NCBI GenBank assembly: GCA_001687465.1
Contig: LVLI01000006.1
Location: 62,001-126,000 of the forward strand
DNA from: Halocafeteria seosinensis
Lineage: Eukaryota > Sar > Bigyra > Bicosoecida
Direction: 5' to 3'
DNA: 64,000 nucleotides
The translations under genes and the position numbers were made by a program. The notes under the pieces are model-generated. The model saw only the letters and a list, made by a program, of their open reading frames with translations, did no database searches and was not told where the DNA came from. Shown here piece after piece: positions 1-10,749 of the stretch (the stretch's first letter is position 1; each line of letters starts with the position of its first letter).

Positions 1-203
1 TGCGAAGTCTCATCGAATGGGGTCAATTGCAGGCAAATTCTTGACCGTTTTCCGCTACTTTGCTGGGCCCCAGACTGCTCTTTTCCCGTATCTCGTTTGG
101 TACGCAATACATCCAAATTAGGTTGGCTTGTGGAGCGCGAACTTGAAGCTCTATCGCGTTTTCCTGCTGCGGGTGCCGCTGTATTACTGTTGCTTGAACT
201 CAT
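1..203 (-). CDS. N-terminus of unknown gene cut by left edge
   Basis: An open frame on the minus strand runs from an ATG at 203 to the window edge, 67 codons without a stop. It is rich in Ser, Ala, Gln, Arg and Lys, starting MSSSNSNTAAPAAGKRD, which looks like a disordered, basic N-terminus. No domain is visible and I do not recognise it. The reading depends only on an ATG and an open frame, so it could be chance; the biased composition, similar to the disordered tails of other genes here, is the main reason to list it. Confidence 0.35.
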   Translation of the reverse strand, partial: MSSSNSNTAAPAAGKRDRASSSRSTSQPNLDVLRTKRDTGKEQSGAQQSSGKRSRICLQLTPFDETS

Positions 204-2198
204 TATCGTCACCGCCATCTCAAAATACACATTCTAATAGAGTATTCCAACGGGTGGATAACCTCAAATGAACTCGGAAAACCTTGTGTATAGCTGGAAA
301 AGACTTCTCGTTCAAAAAAATCTACAATTCAAATCAGAGCGCCCAAGTATACTTAGTGATTTAACTCTGTACAAGATGCATATTACTATCGCAAGACAGT
401 TCTACGAACGATAATACAAGACAGAATTAGTAAAGTAGCACAACTAGATCAAAGAAGGCACATATCATGGCTGTAATGCCATCATACGCGCGAAATTTGA
501 ATTGGAAAGCAAAAGTGGCATAAAAGTTTGTTTGGTGTGCTTCCAAATGATGGACCAAATCGCCGAAGTATCAACATCTAGGGTACAATTGTATCAGATA
601 CCCGGTATCTCATACTCTTCCTAATATTGCATGGCTCGTTGAATTCTTTGCTTCGGACGACCGAATGTGAGGACCTGCTCCCTGCTCCACGTACTTCATT
701 CAAGTGCAGTGACTGCAGTGACCGATAGTACGAAGGTGGACTTTGATCCATACTCCAGTAACACAGGTTTTACATGAAGTATTGGCACTGCATAATACAT
801 CCAGCATCTCTCGGTCTCGACTGCGTTGCTTTGGGATACACTGGTGATGACGATGCGTTGAGCATCCCCATTATACAGTGATGGATTCCGCTCTCACCAT
901 CCGTGGATCCCGATGAAAGGAGCAACACAGTGGGGGAAATTAATCAGTGCAACTATCTCCATTGTAGCTCAGCTTGAAGTGAACAGTGCCAAGCGGTTTC
1001 GTTCTTTAACTCATTGAGTGACGCAGGCGTTCTAAACGCTGCTGAATCACACAGAGATTCCCGTTACAGTTTGTCACTTAGCACCTCAATATACCTTACT
1101 GTTAAACACTAAATAGACTGTTTTTTGTTGGTTATTGTTGATGTTCTGATCCTGCTCTATTTCATGAATCAAGAGGAAAGCTCAAGTATATTGCTAGTCA
1201 CTTGAGGAAATACGCGTACGCTTGTCACTCCGCAGATGGCAAAACCGTGGTCTCAGGAGGTAAGCAACGCTAGTAGAGGTACTTAATATCGAATAAACTG
1301 CAGTACAAATAATGTATTGATGGTCGTGTGACAGGAGAGCCGAATGCTCGAAGAGCATATCTCTCATGTTTGCGGAGAAGGACCGGATAAAAGCCAAATA
1401 AGATGGGGACTGGTTGCTTCAGCGACACCATTGAATCGGAGCGCAGAACAGATCAAAAACGTAGGTGGCGGCCTGCCATCTAAGCGAATACAAACTGTGC
1501 ATATCATCCCTTGAATGCAGACGTGGGTCAATTATCAGGATTCACAGCTAAACGGACCAAGTATTACCGCAGACGAATCCCAAAACCTCGAAAAACAGCC
1601 TTGCGGGAACCAAAGGACCCGTCTAACACCTCGTAGACCCCGACGATCAGCAGATCGAATCCAACATCGACGGTAAATGGCGTAGTAAAGTCCACACTTG
1701 CTCTTCGGTATGAGGACAAAGCCCATGTACATGCACCCGTGCAGGCGAAGACGACGAGGGAGAAACAAAAACAGATCCACAGGTATACGCGGTGAACACG
1801 CCACCCTCTTTTTGTCAGGAGTTCAGAGAAGAAAATATCACCCAGATATTTATGTCCCATCTTCGGATCCTCGGAGAACCCAAAGCATATCATTGGATTC
1901 ATCTGAACGGCAAATCGCGCGAGGTGTCACCAACATCGCTCAGTGTGGAAGCATCGCTTCGCACTTATGCATACATTTATCTGATGCAGAATCAATATTG
2001 CGGAAGTCCTGGTATGATGGCATGAGCGAATGCCTTGAATGCGCGGATGTCTCACGGTCATCATCCATTTCATATGCTTCCGGAAACATGCATCCACCTT
2101 CTGACCTTGTTGAACAGTGTCTTCCCCCGAGGGTCCCAAAGTATACACTACGTAGTCGACGAGAAAACTTCATTTGAGCTCAAATAAACCGTAGAACT
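204..2198. other. gene-free interval
   Basis: About 2 kb without a supportable gene. Several short open frames occur on both strands, the longest at 1698-2177 on the plus strand. They overlap each other, have irregular composition and show no domain. Nothing like a tRNA, a microsatellite or a long repeat was noticed. Confidence 0.5.
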
Positions 2199-3261
2199 TC
2201 ATTCTTTACAATTTTTCTTGCTGTACTTGAATCCAATATCCGGAAGAACGGTGAAAAGCTTAGGTTCCAACCAACGGTGGTTCTGAAGTTGAGCTGCTCC
2301 CATGATGGTTGTGTTGAACCATCCTATTGCGAGCATAACATCAAACTCATAGGCTGTTCCCGGTGGATTTGTAGAAAGAAACGGTCCAAATGTCTTAAAG
2401 ATATGTACCTGGTTCTGATGAACCATGGACTCTGTAAAATATGCTCTAGTAGACTGAAAGGTTGGTTCAATCTCATCCGAGGAGTCCGGTATAAAGTCAT
2501 TCGGATCCAACGGAGGCCCCGTGAAATTCCCGTCATGGGTATCATTGTAAGGATGATATCCGTCATGATCTGGAAAATTCGCAGGTTCCGCCGGAGCATG
2601 TCCTGCAGGATTTACCGAACTATTCCATACTCCTTGAGATAGTAGATACTTCGTTCCAGGTTCCAACGTGAAAGACGAAATATCTGTTAATCATTCAACC
2701 ACAATGGTAGACTCGACTAAATTTGTGCCTGTCCAATCAAAAACAGTAACACACTTTCGAAAACTTACTGGCTGGGAGTGGATGAACCCGGTCTCCGTCA
2801 ACCGTCTCAGAAACATGCACGCGCTGGGAGGCGAGAAGTTCTATTGGAACGCAGCTCTCAACGTTGGCCGCACTACACTCCGGTTCAGTTTTGAATAGGG
2901 CAATCTCAAAATTATCAGTTAACGCGCTACTGAACAAGGTATCAACGCACAGAGGTCTCAAGGGCTCAAAGACATAACTGAGCCAGCGGAGAGTTTGAGC
3001 TTCCTCAACCAGGGATTCCTCGGAGAATTGGCTGATCGTAAACTGTCTAGGTGCTTTTCTCGCGGCAATTATGTCAGCTGTCGAAGCAAGCACAGCCCGT
3101 CGAATGGAATCCGGAGTGCATCGTGAGCACTGCACGGGCGCAAGTAAGTGTCCTAGTAGCAGTCCTAGAAGGAGCATGCGGGTCAGACTCCTCAAGGGCT
3201 GGAGTCTACCGTTTGCCCCTATCGAGTGGTTTGATCCCATTGTATACCAGTGGATAAGCAT
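2199..3261 (-). CDS. secreted protein of unknown function
   Basis: Two exons. The first begins at ATG 3261, although a later ATG at 3177 sits directly before a classic signal peptide (MLLLGLLLGHLLAPVQC) and is the likelier start. The exon ends at a GTAAGT donor near 2750. The second starts after an AACAG acceptor near 2691 and joins in phase, giving HPLPANISSFTLEPGTKYLL at the junction. The mature part is about 290 residues with several Cys and Asn-glycosylation sequons (NISS, NSSV, NDTH, NFTG, NTTI), so it probably enters the secretory pathway and is exported. The second half is rich in Asp, Pro and Asn. I recognise no family. It lies just upstream of the lipase array but shares no similarity with it. 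Confidence 0.7.
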
Positions 3262-3495
3262 TCTAATATGAATCGACTACAGAATTGTCAATACCACCGC
3301 TGATAATCAATTCTTAATAATCCGGAGCACGGTACCAGCGGGTATTATAATTTATGCCGCGGAGAAACAGTGGTACATCCTGGGGTGAACTTGAAGTCGA
3401 GGGCCTTCAGAAAGTGTGAAAAAGCATCAAACAAGATATGACTATCAGAATTGTGTACTCAGAAGTGCGTTCTGTCTATCCAGGTCGAAAATTCG

Positions 3496-3870
3496 CTACA
3501 TCATCTGAGAGAGATTTAACTCCTTTAACTGCTCCACGGCGGCAGCGCCTAGAATTTCGAAATTCCTCCTGTCGTTGAGGCTGAATTTAGCTTCCAGAAA
3601 TTGGAATGTTAATATAATGTAGGTGATCAGAGATGGAGGTATCAAAGAACAAAGAATCACTACACTGTGGGTCTTCACCAGAACCATTGCACAATTGGAA
3701 CGAGGAGCTGGCGGAGTTACCAGCGGTACCAGCCAGACTTCGGTCTGTACAGATGAGTAACAAACAAGTTACATAGGAACAACGTGACAGTGAAGTACAC
3801 CTGGTATACGTACAGGAACGTGATAGAAATCGATAAGTTCCAATGGTAAGGGTGGTACCTGAAGACCAAA
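3496..3870 (-). pseudogene. decayed class 3 lipase, 3' part
   Basis: The minus strand carries the last parts of a lipase like the intact gene at 5454-6775: an exon-like piece encoding VPPLPLELIDFYHVP flanked by intron-like ends, a TEVW start, then SDHLHYINIPISGS with the catalytic-His region, and a tail with FEILGAAAVEQLKELN. These pieces fall in different frames. The reading frame breaks after TEVW and again after ISGS, where the conserved Cys-Asp-Ser-Asp stretch of the intact copies is lost. No upstream lipase exons (nucleophile elbow, signal peptide) were found. It is best read as a truncated, frameshifted relic of a tandem copy. Confidence 0.75.
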
Positions 3871-3916
3871 TAATAAGGAACAATCTGAGCCAACCTATGG
3901 AGTTCACAGAGCCTCG

Positions 3917-3963
3917 CACACACACACACACATATGTATGTGACAGGTAGCCCACCGGCCGAT
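3917..3963 (+). repeat. (CA)n plus GCCCACCGGCC dispersed repeat, copy 1
   Basis: Eight CA units run into ATATGTATGTGACAGGTAGC and then GCCCACCGGCC. The same order (CA-rich tract, ATGTG, a short spacer, GCCCACCGG) recurs near 8670 and 30054, and inverted near 4608. See the findings. Confidence 0.6.
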
Positions 3964-4137
3964 GAGTTGACCGTATCCTCTTAACGAGGAGTGGTATGCG
4001 CCAGCGACGGGCCAGCTGTTCCTGTAGCCTTGCTGACATGCGTCGTGAGGGAACACAACACTGGTTTTGCATCGGGGGAGGTGCCATGCCTGCGACCTGT
4101 ACCGTCAAGGTTCAGTGTGGGAGGAGAAGACCCTGAG

Positions 4138-4451
4138 ACGTGCAAGACGAAACTAACAACAATATCCTCCCAATACTATTAAGCATTGAACTGCTAGCGA
4201 GTCAAGCGGCTGTGTCGAGACGGATGAGTAAGGACGAGACGGAATGGAACGTTCGGAAGACACGCATGGGGAAGAGCCAGGAGAGAAGAGGGACGAAGAA
4301 CTGAGACGGATAGCACGTTTCGGGTGGAATCCGGATTCGAGAACAACCGAAGAGCAAGCTACACGAATTGATTTACACGTGCAAGAGGAAACTAACAACA
4401 ATATCCTCCCAATCCTATTAATCCATGAACTGCTAGCTAGCCATGCGGAGG
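4138..4451 (+). repeat. pair of ~75-base direct repeats
   Basis: Bases 4138-4212 and 4377-4451 are direct repeats offset by 239 bases, with only scattered differences. Both contain AACAACAATATCCTCCCAAT followed by CTATTAA and GAACTGCTAGC. They lie between two decayed lipase copies, so they may mark a local duplication. An open frame at 4244-4588 covers the second unit but has no other support. Confidence 0.6.
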
Positions 4452-4607
4452 TCTTATGGGATGTGACGGAAACGGATACTGAAGTTCGGGTCTGCGTCAA
4501 TGCTTTGAAGTCACTCGTTTATGCTGCCTCTCTCCTAGTGGAACAGTGGGCCTGTAGCTGCCAGACACGGGCGCCAGCTGCTACCTAAGTGTAGCGGCTA
4601 ACATCCA

Positions 4608-4633
4608 GCTGCCGGTGGGCCATCAGTCACATC
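4608..4633 (-). repeat. GCCCACCGGC dispersed repeat, copy 2 (inverted)
   Basis: On the minus strand this reads GATGTGACTGATGGCCCACC followed by GGCAGC. It matches the core of the copies at 3917, 8670 and 30054 but has no CA tract. Confidence 0.5.
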
Positions 4634-5098
4634 TTCGTCGTGGTCCCTGAGCCTGCGACAGCAACGCCAGGACCGGTTGCAGCAGCGCAGTTAGGATTAG
4701 GTGTTGGTCCAGACGCAACAGTTGTGGCCAATGACAAGCCACCACCTGACGCGGGAGGTGGCACCCGCGTCCACCTCAGTTTCGTCAACATAGCCCAGAT
4801 TGTAGTACGTCTCCTGCTCGAGATCAAAGAAGGTGCGGCTACCCAGATCCTTCTGAAGCTCCCAAACTGTGTCCGGTGACATGTACAGTGTATGAGTGTA
4901 GAGCCGGTAACTTCCAATTAACGGAAGCCTGCTAAGATCTGTGACCGAAAGCTATGATACAAATCGTAGAATCCTGAATGGACCTTGCAGCCTCCATTAC
5001 TGCAAGTTTCGTTGAACGGTGACATCTTTGCTTATCGGAAGTCATCTATCCAATCCTTGTTGGCTCCGTTCCTCGAAAACTAACGATTAGAAGGCTGC
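4627..5098 (-). pseudogene. decayed class 3 lipase, central part
   Basis: Minus-strand sequence from about 5098 encodes VSFRGTE, then after a frame change NKDWIDDF and AKMSPFNETCSNGGCKVHSG, followed by SFRSQILAGFR. It lines up with the central exon of the intact lipase at 5454-6775. At least one frameshift (after FRGTE) and in-frame stops interrupt it. The nucleophile-elbow region is degraded: the intact copies have HITGHSLG, here HCTCHRTQFG. Sequence below about 4850 no longer resembles lipase. No function is expected. Confidence 0.7.
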
Positions 5099-5453
5099 TG
5101 AAGGACTCCGCATCATGCATTTAGGTGGTAGCTTCTCAAATTGGACCGTACTGATTTGTGACTGTACTCTGTTTGTGGTAAAAGTTGTACTTCTAATCAA
5201 CTCTAACATAAAAATGACTATTGCCGGTATAACGCTATAACAGCGGATTCTAAGATCAACTGAGGCTTCCGCACCACGGCCCTCCGCTGTCTACATTTCT
5301 ATCAACGCTTCCGAGTCTCAACATAGAATAAATAATGGTGTCTAGATGGCTGATGGTACGACAGAGGAAGCACGTTGTTGAAACTCACGGTCTATTCGTA
5401 ACACAGTTTGCACGTACTTGTACGTCAATGGAAGTATATTTATCCACACTTGT

Positions 5454-6775
5454 CTAGAATTTACGATTGTTCAGCTTTTTCAGCTGCTCAGCGGCAGCGG
5501 CCCCAAGGACTTCGAAATCCTCCGGGTCATTGAAGCTGAATTTGTCAGAGTCGCAGCTTCCGGAAATCGGGATGTTAATATAATGTAGATGATCAGATAT
5601 GGAAGTGTCGAAATCCAGTGAATCACTGCACTGCCCATCTTCACCAGATCCATCGCACACTTGGAATGAGGAACTGTCGGAGTTGTACCAAACCTCGGTC
5701 TGCAGTAGATGAATCAAAGCTATGTTGCCGTACGAAGTCTTCTACACACTATGTTTCTGAATATACTTACAGGTACATGATAAAAGTCCATCAGTTCCAA
5801 CGGTAAATGGGGTACCTGCAGATGAAGAACAACTACATATATTCCCCTCAACCAAGCCTGAAATTGTCAAAAGCACTTACGGGATCCCGCCAGTGCGTCA
5901 CACGGTACACTGTAGACTGGCCCAATGTACGACTGAAAGCCTGAGAAAAGGCTTTATTTCCCACACGAGGATCGCCAAAAGTAAAGCCTTGCACGACGTT
6001 GTACCCGGTAATCTTGAGGTCATACGCGGCTACAGTGGCCATAGCAGCGCCCAAGCTGTGGCCAGTAATATGGACAGCTGTTGAGGTTGTAACTTCCAAC
6101 TGACGGAAACCACTCAGGATCTGAGACCGAAGACTATGATACGAATCGTAAAATCCTGAATGCACTTTGCAACCCCCGCTGCAGGTTTCATTGAAAGGAG
6201 ACATCTTAGCATATTTGAAGTCGTCAATCCAGTCCTTGAGACTCTTCGGTTCCGTTCCGCGGAAGCTAACAACTACGTCTGCATTGCGAAGAACGGTCAA
6301 CCACCCCATCAAGCGACGCATATACTGATTCTCTCTATGAAAAAGAGAAGGCTTACCACCAGAATCCTGTCGTCTTCCGACGTACGCTTGCACATTGAGT
6401 TTCGAGTCATAAGCGACAGTAATCCCGCTCATCGGGATTTGCTCGCATGGCTTGCCGCAATTCCACTGCAGTGCATAATTCGACGAAGAAGGTACTAACT
6501 CTGTCATCCAATCCTATAATTTTCCTCCCAAGGTATACGTACACTTTGAATACTCTGACTGGAGCAATATGCAGCAGCAGACATCCACACATATTCGATA
6601 GCTGTTGATTGGCTATACTCTGCAGAGGGATTAGCGGGTAATCATTGAGTTTGGGGACCCCAATAGAACACAGAGCGCATTCGTGTGTCTCCATAGGATC
6701 TTCATACGTACCAGCAGACACAGAGGTAATGGCAATGAGAAGAGAAAGACACAAAGCTTGAGAAAGGCTCCGCAT
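5454..6775 (-). CDS. secreted class 3 (Rhizomucor-type) lipase, copy A
   Basis: Predicted extracellular triacylglycerol lipase or feruloyl-esterase-like enzyme of the alpha/beta-hydrolase class 3 lipase family. A signal peptide starts at ATG 6775 (MRSLSQALCLSLLIAITSVS). Six exons splice in phase: AAYCSSQSIQS joins WNCGKPC, then RRQDSG joins ADVVVSFRGTE. The last two introns follow HWRDP and FYHVP. The family triad is visible: Ser in GHSLG, Asp in HWRDP and His in SDHLHY. The Cys pattern (AAYC, WNCGKPC, CSGGC, C-terminal Cys) fits the disulfide-rich fungal lipases. It is in tandem with copy B (7079-8267) and two relics to its left. Copy B lacks the last two introns. Substrate cannot be told from sequence. 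Confidence 0.9.
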
Positions 6776-7078
6776 GGTTCCTTCTTTTCCACCGAGCTTG
6801 CAACCAGTGGTTATTGAGCCCGATTCGCTTACGAATCGTGTTGTTTTATGGTCCTAGTTTACACGGTAGCAACAGACCGTCGGTTTGACAATCACTGCAA
6901 ATATTCCACTAATGAACGGCCAACGGGATTCTAGGATGCTGCAGCGGTGTAGTTCAAGCCTTCAACCTCAAGGAACAAGCAGTTTTCCAGAAGATGAAGT
7001 TAAGTCAGAAAAGTAGAAAATGGTGAACTCTCACAATGGGTGTTTGATTTGAAGACTATGCACCAACATGAGTTCAAT

Positions 7079-8267
7079 TCAGTTCGAGTGGTTCTGCTTG
7101 AGGTCTTCAGCAGCTGCTTCACTCAAAATCTTGAAATTCTGGGGATCATTGAAACTGAATTTATCAGAATCGCAACTGCCAGCAATAGAAATATTGATGT
7201 AATGAAGGTGATCATGGATAGAGATGTCGAAGTCAAGAGTGTCGCTGCAGCTCTTGTCCTCGCCGGATCCATCGCAGACTGTGTAGCCAGCGCTATTTGA
7301 GTTGTACCACACTTCAGTGGGAACATGATAGAATCCCATGATCTTAAAGGGAACATGAGGAACCGGGTCTCTCCAGTGAGTGACCCGATATAAAGTCGAG
7401 TCTCCGATACGACTCTTGAACATGTCAGACAGCGCCTGGTTCCCGACGCGAGGTTCACCGAAGTTGTATGTCTGCGCAATAGTGTATCCGTCGCGATCAA
7501 GATCGAACGCACACAGAGTTGACATTGCAGCACCTAAACTGTGACCCGTAATGTGCAGTGGTGTGCTCTTGGTAACACCGATCTTGTTGAGCCCCTGGAC
7601 GATTTGGGGCTTGAGGGAGTTAAGGGCTTGGTAGAAACCCTCATGAACCTCGCATCCGGTACAAGCATCAAAGGGACTCTTTTTCGCAAATTTTAAATTC
7701 TCTATCCAATCCTTGATGCTCTTAACTTCGGTACCGCGAAAACTTACGATTACATCTGCAACGATTCTCCCTCAATGCATGCCCGGAGTGTACAGGGTGG
7801 TCTTTAAGTTATGCACGTACCTCCGTTGTCTCTCCGCTTTCCGACGTAAGCTTGCACATTGTGCGTCTCGTTGTACGCTCTCGTGATGTCGGTCATTGGG
7901 ATTTTCTCGCATGGTTCTCCACAATTCCACTGCATCAGGCAGGAGGCAAGCGAAATCCATCTGAGAACGTAAAAATCGTGCTTTTGCCATGATTGCATAG
8001 CTTACATTTTCAATGCTATTGCCGCTGCAGTATGCAGCAGCAGACATCCAAATATATTCGATCGCGGTTGCCTGATCATAGTCTGTAAAAACAAAAGAAC
8101 AGCTTCCATGTTAAACTACTGAACTTCCACCCTTCCAAGTTCCAGTATTACTGTGTTCTCATATCTCAATGGAAATCCAAGCTACTTTACATACGTCCGG
8201 TAACAGAAGCACTCATGCAAGTGGTGGTCACCAAACAAGCGATGAAAAGGCCTGCAAGAGTCCTCAT
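7079..8267 (-). CDS. secreted class 3 (Rhizomucor-type) lipase, copy B
   Basis: A paralog of copy A, in the same orientation about 300 bases upstream of it. ATG 8267 opens a short signal peptide (MRTLAGLFIACLVTTTC). Exons join as YDQATAIEYIWMSAAAYC to WNCGEPC, then KRRDNG to ADVIVSFRGTE. The rest is one exon to the stop at 7079. Catalytic residues are Ser in GHSLG, Asp in HWRDPVPHVP and His in HDHLHY. The conserved Cys residues of the family are present. The two 3' introns of copy A are absent, with continuous coding across both sites. Both the length and the intact motifs argue for a working secreted lipase. Confidence 0.9.
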
Positions 8268-9318
8268 ATTCCACTCCCTGGCTCTTCAACTGCAGAACCG
8301 AACTGGCAAGCAAAGAACACGGATTCGTAGAGTGAATTGATCCCTCTACCTTATGTACTTGTGAGTTTGTTTCAAAGAACGTCCCAAAACAATGCATGCT
8401 AGACAAATTTGAGACTCTGATTAACTGCAACCGTTAAGTTCTTGAAGGAACCCTCGCGTAGGCTAGCCTGGCTAGCCTGGCTTAGCTGGCTACGGTGTAG
8501 CTTCAACAAGTTCAAGCCCTACCAGCCAGCAGCCAGCTTCGGTACAGTGGTAAAAGAAGCAAGCACATAGCTCCGTTCATCTGGTGAAATACGTTTTGGG
8601 CCTTTGATGGGCAAGCTGGTTGTATCAGAATGGATTACCGGAAAATGCTACCACGTGGACTCCACTCCAGTCACAGACACACCCATGTGATGAGATCGCC
8701 CACCGGCCAGTTGTTTCGCGAATGGTGACTGCTACACTTCAGCCATTGATCGAACGCTTGCTTTGTCAGTTTTGGACTCTATGGACAGGCTGAGGTCACA
8801 AAGGTTTTTTCAACAACTTCTTGACCGGGGTTTCATTGCTGTCCTTCCTCGGCGGCCGCGGGCAGCGGATCCCGCAGCCGCTCCGCCGAAACCAACTGTT
8901 CTTGGCTCGCAACGATCCTTGACCACAACACTGTGGTATAGTTACATTAGATAGGATTCATTGCCAACTGCGACAGTTTAGGTACAAGAACAATCATAGT
9001 CCGCGTTTGACTAATTCTATTCGTTTCAGCTAGATTTTGTTTGCTTTTCTTCGCGCGGCGGATGCCTGGGAACCCAGCATATGGCAGCCGGGAATCCCCC
9101 GACTAAAAAGATTCAATCAATCACTGTCGTTATTCAGTTTACATAGGAGACTGCTGGATACACGAACGCTGACTGAGGCCGTCTATTTCCTGTTCCTTTG
9201 TCACCGCATGTCTGTTTCACGGGAAATATTTGTGTACGATAGTCCAAGGGGCACCAGAACGACTGTCTGAGTGTCGCAACCGGTTTTCGGGTCCATACCT
9301 ATAGTCCGAGACACGATA
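8268..9318. other. gene-free interval with short repeats
   Basis: No supportable gene. It holds an imperfect run of the unit GCTAGCCTG at about 8462-8486 and a copy of the GCCCACCGGCC repeat. Open frames at 8763-8954 and 9037-9270 look like chance. The interval should contain the promoters of lipase copy B (leftward) and the kinase-like gene (rightward). Confidence 0.5.
8670..8712 (+). repeat. CA-rich plus GCCCACCGGCC dispersed repeat, copy 3
   Basis: The order is CACAGACACACCC, ATGTGATGAGATC, then GCCCACCGGCCAG. It matches the order of the copies at 3917 and 30054 with a degenerate CA tract. Confidence 0.6.
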
Positions 9319-10749
9319 ATGACGCCTACTGATCGAAATAGTAGATGTATTTCTACAGTGTTGCTTGGGATAGCGATGCTGGCAGTCCTTCTGATATTAT
9401 TTTTGCGGTATCAGAACCCCCTACCGGTGGCAAAGCGAAGCCCCACTCTCCAAACCAGCGAGATGGTGACACCCTCCAACAACAAGACACCCACTGCTGA
9501 TTTGCAAAGTGAAGACAAACCCGGAAAGTCTAGACCACCAAAAAATGATTCGAAGAAAACCCAACTGAAGTATAGACTCCCGCGGGGAGCGGAGTGCAGA
9601 GAGTTTCGACGATATTTGGAGCGTAAGCTGTATTCTTCCAATGCTACAATAGATGAGACGGTAGAGAAGCATGATAACGAGACTGAATTTAAGATTCATG
9701 TTTCCAAGGTGTTCCAGCGGCATGTTTGGACGATTAGGATCCCACAGTGTGGCCGGTACGTGTTCAAGCTCTCATGCAGGCCAAAACTGTCCAGATGGCG
9801 TGGGAGACAAGCATGGCCTGAAATCGTCGCGAGCATACTAGATCGTGATATCCTCCGCTTCAACTTAACGTTTCCAGCATATGGTCTACCACTGCCGATG
9901 TCTCTGCTTGACAAGACAAAGATAATGGACAAACGATGCAGTCGCAAGTATGGGGAAGACAAAATTCAAATTGCGATGGGTGCGATGACACCATTTGCAA
10001 GCTTTAAGTCCAATCAAATCAAGTGGTACAATAAAAAGTGCAACGCTGCCTCGCCAAACTTTCTGGATCAGTTGTTCCGTCTAGTTTTGTTCGATTACCT
10101 CGTTCTCAACACTGACAGGGATAGCCCTAAAAACTGGTTCCGCAAGGGGGAAGACATCGTGGCAATGGACAATGGCGCGTGGGCAATGCATGGTAGCAAA
10201 GCTATGTGCAAGCCAAATGCGACATTGGTATTATTCGAAAAAATGAAGGTGCTGCAGAACCGCAAATCTAAGTGCAAGTGGATAAAGAAGAGCCCAAAAC
10301 CTATTTGTACGCTTGTGAGACAGATACGGAACTCTACTGCAGTTCACAATCTATTGAGTACTTCTCCCGCAACTTGGCGGAATCTGCTCCAATCACGTTT
10401 GGAGAGGGATTTATGGTTTCAATGGTCACCTTTTCTATTCTCTCGGAAGAAGGTAAAACCCATTTTAGATCGGGATCTAATTAGTTGCGCAGACAGTCTT
10501 CGTGCAGCCGGAACAACGAACGCTACCACAATCAGTGAAAAACATCTAGCGAGTTTCGTTTCCAGAGAGATAGCGTTATACAAAAGCCCAGGAGACGGTA
10601 CATGGCTGTCTAAGCAATGGGTAGGGTGTCCTTCAGGGAGCAGCCGTCGCAAAGTACGCAACGACTCCCGTGACCCCGTTTCGGCAATTCCGGCATCTGC
10701 AACCTCCCCGTGGAGCACATTCAATCTGGGGCTTAAATCGTGGCGTTGA
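9319..10749 (+). CDS. Golgi type II kinase-like protein (four-jointed/FAM20-like)
   Basis: A single-exon protein of 476 residues from ATG 9319; the open frame extends upstream only through a GTG. A hydrophobic segment at about residues 11-29, with little before it, indicates a type II membrane protein of the Golgi. The body has the signature of secretory-pathway kinases: PEIVASILDRDILRFN (compare the E-hh-A-x-x-LDR-h-L motif of FAM20 and four-jointed), then FDYLVLNTDRD with Asp near 266, and AMDNGAW with Asp near 284 in place of DFG. Asn-linked glycosylation sites and paired Cys support a lumenal domain. It may phosphorylate secreted proteins or proteoglycans; a pseudokinase is possible. The family call rests on motifs only. 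Confidence 0.65.
   Translation: MTPTDRNSRCISTVLLGIAMLAVLLILFLRYQNPLPVAKRSPTLQTSEMVTPSNNKTPTADLQSEDKPGKSRPPKNDSKKTQLKYRLPRGAECREFRRYLERKLYSSNATIDETVEKHDNETEFKIHVSKVFQRHVWTIRIPQCGRYVFKLSCRPKLSRWRGRQAWPEIVASILDRDILRFNLTFPAYGLPLPMSLLDKTKIMDKRCSRKYGEDKIQIAMGAMTPFASFKSNQIKWYNKKCNAASPNFLDQLFRLVLFDYLVLNTDRDSPKNWFRKGEDIVAMDNGAWAMHGSKAMCKPNATLVLFEKMKVLQNRKSKCKWIKKSPKPICTLVRQIRNSTAVHNLLSTSPATWRNLLQSRLERDLWFQWSPFLFSRKKVKPILDRDLISCADSLRAAGTTNATTISEKHLASFVSREIALYKSPGDGTWLSKQWVGCPSGSSRRKVRNDSRDPVSAIPASATSPWSTFNLGLKSWR

Noticed and set aside
1698-2177. 159-codon plus-strand frame
   Set aside because: No domain, irregular composition, overlapping frames on both strands, and no splice or context support.
4244-4588. 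114-codon plus-strand frame between lipase relics
   Set aside because: It covers one unit of a direct repeat and shows no domain; the other repeat unit has no corresponding frame. It could be a transposon scrap but cannot be supported as a gene.
7920-8012. Possible 25-29 base ultra-short introns in the two lipases
   Set aside because: Acceptors nearest the donor after SIEN and SIQS would give tiny introns, but the family requires only a few residues between AAYC and WNC. Acceptors at GATGCAG/TGG and CTGCAG/TGG give ordinary introns of about 75 bases, phase 0, in both copies.
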